DNA of 64,000 nucleotides from Oryzisolibacter propanilivorax. Lineage in GTDB: Bacteria > Pseudomonadota > Gammaproteobacteria > Burkholderiales > Burkholderiaceae_C. Shown piece after piece: positions 60,402 through 64,000 of this stretch. Under the pieces are notes generated by a model. That model had not been told where the DNA came from. It saw only the letters and a list, made by a program, of their open reading frames with translations, and made no database searches. The stretch spans positions 62,001 through 126,000 of the forward strand of contig NZ_FNHP01000007.1 in NCBI RefSeq assembly GCF_900103645.1. The letters are read 5' to 3'. A program made the position numbers and the translations under genes. Within the stretch, counting starts at the first letter, position 1, and each line of letters opens with the position of its first letter.

Positions 60402-62495
60402 CTACTTTTGCACCAGATATTCGGCCGACGCCATCACGAACAGGATGGCGCGCACCACGTGCATGCGCTTGAAGTCGTCGTTGGAACTGGCCGAGACCTG
60501 GTCGATGCGCAGCGCATTGGCAATGAAGCCGCACGTCGCGGGCGAGAGCTGGCCGGCGCACAGCAGCAGGTTCAGCCGCGCCACCAGCGCGTCCGAATCG
60601 CCCACCAGGGCCAGCTCGGTGCTGTAGTCGGGCACCAGGTCGGGCACATAGGTGGCGCCCGCCGGCGGGCCGCCGCGCGGCTGGCCGGGCACCTCCGGCT
60701 GGTACACATAAATGCCGCGCTGGATGATGCTCTGCAGGTAATTGAGGTAGGCGGCGACAGAGCTTTCGCTGACGAGCTGGAACTCCGGTGCCGTGGCGCT
60801 ACGCGCGGCCATGCCGGTGCCCGGCGGCACGAAGCCGGGGCGGAAGAAGTTGAACACCGACGGCGGGTTGAGCGGCACCTGCTGCAGGTCCTGCTCGACG
60901 TTCCAGGCGCCCACCTGGTTCTTCCAGGTGCCCTTGAGCGAACGCACCCCGAAGGCGCGCCCCCAGTTGGCCACGCGCAGCACCGGCTCGCGCAGCTTGC
61001 CGAAGGTGGGCGCAGACAGGCCCGCGTCGCCGCGCGCCGCCCCGTCCAGCACGATGGCGCGTAGCACCGCCTTCAGATCGCCGCGCACGCCCGCGCCGTT
61101 GTTGTCGAACACGGCGGCCACGCGCCCCACGTAGGCCGGATCGGGGTCGCTGGTGACCAGCCGCTGGATCATCTGGCGCGCGAAGAACGGGCCGACGTTG
61201 GGGTGCGCAAACAGCGTGTCCAGCGCGATGCGCAGCGCCTCGGGCCCGGGCGTGCCAGCGGGGATGGTCGTGCCCAGGAAGCTCTTGTCCAGCATCGAAT
61301 GGCGCGCCGGCTCGAAGCGCATCGGGCGCAGCAGGAAGTCCGCGTGCACGATGGACTGCTGCGGCGCCAGCGGGTTGGGCGACGAGGGCACGCCCTGGTA
61401 GTCCACCAGATAGCCGGTGAAGACGCGCGCCAGCTGGCTCACGTCGGACTGGATGTAGCTCTCGATCGGCTGGCCATCGGGACCACGGCGCGGCGTGCCG
61501 TCCGGGTTCAGCAGGGACAGGCCGATGGTGAACAGCTGCATCACCTCGCGCGCGTAGTTCTCGTCCGGCACGCGGCCGGTGGCCGGGTTTTCCTTCTGGT
61601 TGCCGTGGGTGTTTAGGAACACCCCCATGGCAGGGTGCAGCGTCACCGCCTCCAGCAGCTGGCGGAAGTTGCCCAAGCCCAGGCGGCCGAGCAGGTCCCA
61701 GTAGTGCGCACCCGCCAGGCCGGCCCACTTGATGGAGCCGCCAATGCCGTCCATCGAGATCACGAAGAACTCGGACAGGGCCAGCGCCCAGCGCTTGCGC
61801 ACCATGTCGGGCGCGCTCAGCAGGTCGCGCCAGATGGCGTACTGGTAGAAATAGTCGGAAAAGAAGTAGGTGTGCTCGTCCACCGCCGAATAGCCCTGGC
61901 CGACCAGCCAGTCCCACGCGCCCTGCCCCGGCGGCAGAGCCAGCTGCGCGTCCAGCCAAGGCGCCAGCCCGTGCGCGCGCACGGCGGCGATGTCGGCGGC
62001 CGACGCCCCGAAGCCTGCGTGGTGCAGCAGGCGTGCCGCCTGCTCGTCGCTCACGCCGCTGGCCGCGGGCGCGAACACCACATCGGCGAACTGCGCCAGC
62101 GTGCCGACGTTGGCGATCTGGTGGCCGGTGCCGGGGCCGTACACCAGCACCGTGCCGCCCTGCACACCGAGGTAGTTGCCGGTGCCGGGATAGTGGCGCC
62201 ACAGTAGGCCGTCGCTGCGCTGCGTTGGCTCGCGCGTTGGGAAGAAGCCGGGGAACTGCCGCTGCGCCCAGTCCATCAATTCGTCGGCCGTGGGCAGGCG
62301 GGTGCCCGCGCGCGGCGCCGGCTGCGTGCCGGCACCCAGCAGCTGCGGCTGCGGCGTGGCCAGCGCCGGGGTCAGCAGCGCCGCGGCGGAGGCCGCGAGC
62401 GCGCGCGCACCCCAGATGACGGCGCGGAGCGAAGGGGCGCCATCGGGCGCAGGCCGCGGCGCGTCGGCCACGGCGGTGGGGGCGGTCTCGTGCAT
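60402..62495 (-). CDS. DUF1800 secreted protein with an extra N-terminal module
   Basis: This is 697 residues. DUF1800 covers about 155 to the end, with the marker segments LLHHAGFGASAADIAAV, KRWALALSEFFVIS, NYAREVMQLFTIGL and FFARQMIQRLVTSDPDP. An N-terminal segment (about 68-145: LMDWAQRQFPGFFP, YPGTGNYLGVQGGTVLVYGP, VGTLAQFADVVF) is a separate module seen on other secreted Burkholderiales proteins in my recollection. The pair with DUF1501 is exported. ATG 62495. Confidence 0.87.
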   Translation of the reverse strand: MHETAPTAVADAPRPAPDGAPSLRAVIWGARALAASAAALLTPALATPQPQLLGAGTQPAPRAGTRLPTADELMDWAQRQFPGFFPTREPTQRSDGLLWRHYPGTGNYLGVQGGTVLVYGPGTGHQIANVGTLAQFADVVFAPAASGVSDEQAARLLHHAGFGASAADIAAVRAHGLAPWLDAQLALPPGQGAWDWLVGQGYSAVDEHTYFFSDYFYQYAIWRDLLSAPDMVRKRWALALSEFFVISMDGIGGSIKWAGLAGAHYWDLLGRLGLGNFRQLLEAVTLHPAMGVFLNTHGNQKENPATGRVPDENYAREVMQLFTIGLSLLNPDGTPRRGPDGQPIESYIQSDVSQLARVFTGYLVDYQGVPSSPNPLAPQQSIVHADFLLRPMRFEPARHSMLDKSFLGTTIPAGTPGPEALRIALDTLFAHPNVGPFFARQMIQRLVTSDPDPAYVGRVAAVFDNNGAGVRGDLKAVLRAIVLDGAARGDAGLSAPTFGKLREPVLRVANWGRAFGVRSLKGTWKNQVGAWNVEQDLQQVPLNPPSVFNFFRPGFVPPGTGMAARSATAPEFQLVSESSVAAYLNYLQSIIQRGIYVYQPEVPGQPRGGPPAGATYVPDLVPDYSTELALVGDSDALVARLNLLLCAGQLSPATCGFIANALRIDQVSASSNDDFKRMHVVRAILFVMASAEYLVQK

Positions 62496-62560
62496 GGGTC
62501 CTTCGTGCAGCCTGCGGGCCGCGGCAGGCCAGGCGGCCACGCACGTGCCGCCTGGCGGGT

Positions 62561-63031
62561 TCAGCAGTTATCTCGTTCGATGCCCCAGCGCCTCAGGGCG
62601 GCATCGTCGCTCTCGCGCGCATCGACCCAGCGGGCGCCGCCGGGTGTCTGCTCCTTCTTCCAGAAAGGCGCCTGAGTCTTGAGGTAGTCCATCAGGAACT
62701 CGCACGCCTGAAAACTCACGCCCCGGTGCGCCGACGTCACGGCCACCAGCACGATCTGGTCCTGCGGCGCCAGCAGGCCCACGCGGTGGATCACGCGCAC
62801 ACCATGGAGTTCAAAACGGTTATATGTTTCGTCCACCATGGCCTCGATGGACTTTTCCGTCATGCCGGGATAGTGCTCCAGCTCCATCGAGGCGATGTGC
62901 GCGCCGTCGCTGCGATCGCGCACGGTGCCGACGAAGCAGCACACGGCGCCCACGCGGCCGTCGCCGGCACGCAGCGCGGCCAGCTCCTGGGAAACGTCGA
63001 AATCTTCGGTCTGGATGGAAACGCGGGGCAT
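62561..63031 (-). CDS. moaE: Molybdopterin synthase large subunit
   Basis: This is 156 residues. VGAVCCFVGTVRDRSDG, MELEHYPGMTEKSIEAM, VRVIHRVGLL and ACEFLMDYLKTQAPFWKKE (Lys pair that binds precursor Z and the MoaD tail) are standard. It makes molybdopterin with MoaD. No moaD is next to it in the window; it may lie further left on the minus strand or elsewhere. ATG 63031. Confidence 0.93.
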   Translation of the reverse strand: MPRVSIQTEDFDVSQELAALRAGDGRVGAVCCFVGTVRDRSDGAHIASMELEHYPGMTEKSIEAMVDETYNRFELHGVRVIHRVGLLAPQDQIVLVAVTSAHRGVSFQACEFLMDYLKTQAPFWKKEQTPGGARWVDARESDDAALRRWGIERDNC

Positions 63032-63101
63032 GGGCAGGGCGAGATGAGGCTCGGCAACGGGTTTGCTACAGTGCCTGGCACTGTAACCCTGCTCCCCGCC
63101 C

Positions 63102-63356
63102 ATGGCCCAGCAAGCCCTTCACACCGACGACTACACGCTGTACCCGTCGCCGCAGAACCTGCACCGCGAGATCTTCCTGTACCAGGCCTTCGTGCTGCAG
63201 CCGTATGCCCTGATCGATCTGCCGAGCCTGCGGCTGCAGGGCCGCTACAGCCTGTTCGCCGCCTACCGCAAGGCCGACGGCAAGATGGGGCAGCTGGTCA
63301 CGTTTGAGCTGGACGTGGACCGCCTGCGCTTCGAGCGCGAGTTCGTGCCCGACTGA
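63102..63356 (+). CDS. Small hypothetical protein
   Basis: This is 84 residues, compact and beta-rich (YTLYPSPQNLHREIFLYQAF, LRLQGRYSLFAAYRKADGKM). It is divergent from moaE. No family recognised; it reads like a real single-domain protein. Confidence 0.65.
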   Translation: MAQQALHTDDYTLYPSPQNLHREIFLYQAFVLQPYALIDLPSLRLQGRYSLFAAYRKADGKMGQLVTFELDVDRLRFEREFVPD

Positions 63357-63507
63357 CCGGCGCGCAGAGGCCGCGGCCCTGTTCCTGGCTGCCCTGCCAG
63401 GGTAAGTCCGGCATCCGACCTTGACCTGCCGCAATATCCATCCTAGAGACTTGGTCTGCAATAGGGGCATTGGATTTCGGACAATCCCAGCCAGGAAGGA
63501 AAGCGCC

Positions 63508-63651
63508 ATGCGACTGCTGCAAGAACTCTTCACCACCGACGTCGGCCTGTTCTCCGCCGTGGGCATCGTCTTCATGCTCGGCATGGGGGTGTTCTTCCTG
63601 CGGCTGTTCATGCGCGACGACGCGCCCGCGGCGCACAAGACGCCCCGCTGA
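63508..63651 (+). CDS. DUF3149 small membrane protein
   Basis: This is 47 residues from ATG 63508, with GGAAGGAAAG upstream. One hydrophobic helix (GLFSAVGIVFMLGMGVFFLRLF) after a short LLQELFTTDV head is the DUF3149 pattern. Function unknown. Confidence 0.82.
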   Translation: MRLLQELFTTDVGLFSAVGIVFMLGMGVFFLRLFMRDDAPAAHKTPR

Positions 63652-63742
63652 CGCCCCTCACGCACCGGCTGCCCACCTCGCGCCTGCCCTTGCGGCAGGC
63701 GCGTCGTTTTGTGCGCTGCCTGCGCGGCCCGACAATCGCGCC

Positions 63743-64000
63743 ATGCAAGAAGATGACAACCAGATCGTGGTCCCGCCCTCGTTCGTGCAGGTGCACAGCG
63801 ACGCGCGCGGGCGGCTGCGCGAGCGGGTGGACGCGCTGCGCGCGCGCTACGAGCTGTGCGAGGACCTGGCCAGCCACCTGGTCGAGCAGGCGCAGCTGCT
63901 GTACCACCGCGAGGGTGCGTCCGAGACCGGCGTGCTGGCCGGCATCCATGCCGGGTTGTGCACCGGGGAAGCCGGTGTGAGCGTGGGCGAGGCGCGCTGG
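63743..64000 (+). CDS. Partial ORF at the window end, small conserved hypothetical protein
   Basis: From ATG 63743 at least 86 codons continue to the edge without a stop. VVPPSFVQVHSDARGRLRER, YELCEDLASHLVEQAQLLYH and VLAGIHAGLCTGEAGVS match, from memory, small Burkholderiales proteins annotated as ATPases with chaperone activity. That name is not supported by visible motifs. The C-terminus is outside the window. Confidence 0.7.
   Translation, partial: MQEDDNQIVVPPSFVQVHSDARGRLRERVDALRARYELCEDLASHLVEQAQLLYHREGASETGVLAGIHAGLCTGEAGVSVGEARW

Overview
The window looks like a Comamonadaceae chromosome (Burkholderiales; Acidovorax, Alicycliphilus or Melaminivora type). The reasons are very high GC, conserved gene neighbourhoods (folK-pcnB-HAD-hda opposite purM, murJ opposite rpsT, DUF3579 opposite argD-argF, gcdH opposite a LysR gene), and a family of short intergenic repeats ending in GCTGCAGGCC-type sequence that I associate from memory with this family. 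The species cannot be fixed from sequence alone.

Layout. (1) 1-6077 is the end of an integrated element. It carries a cobalt/nickel-type RcnR/DmeR repressor with a DmeF exporter and a DUF1232 protein, a GDT1 manganese exporter behind a yybP-ykoY riboswitch, a truncated radC, a HigB/HigA-like toxin-antitoxin pair and a tyrosine integrase. It ends at the 3' fragment of a tRNA-Leu(CAA) gene. (2) About 6063-16473 is a second, compact island of about 10.4 kb starting at the same tRNA fragment. It has a P4-type integrase, AlpA and Rha regulators, a run of small overlapping genes, a Toprim primase-like protein, a DUF927 ATPase and an SSB-like protein. Its non-coding DNA is highly organised: two iteron clusters of GGTGCCACA in opposite orientation flank the gene block, a C4/P4-cI-like RNA region lies in the middle, and matching integrase-arm-like repeats lie at both ends. 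It looks like a replicating P4-like satellite or integrative plasmid without structural genes. (3) 16.5-40.7 kb is ordinary chromosome: BLUF photosensor, LrgA/LrgB, photolyase, glutaryl-CoA dehydrogenase with its LysR regulator, a copper-storage protein, a Bug-family binding protein, folate, poly(A) polymerase and replication-control genes, purM, murJ, rpsT, and arginine biosynthesis. (4) 40.75-41.9 kb is a small accessory scar, beginning with a second copy of the argF 3' end. (5) 41.9-64 kb is chromosome again: cysteine-cluster proteins with a kynurenine formamidase, a YceI/cytochrome b561 group, tRNA-Ser, ribD, a phospholipase D lipoprotein, dusC, DUF1329, an aldehyde dehydrogenase, clpB, a DUF1501/DUF1800 pair, moaE and a partial gene at the edge.

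How parts work together. The left element supplies metal export under two different sensors (a repressor protein for Co/Ni, an RNA for Mn). The second island has what it would need to recognise, open, prime and coat its own origin, plus a likely RNA-based immunity switch. The best candidates for undescribed biology are this island, its paired iterons and its RNA region.
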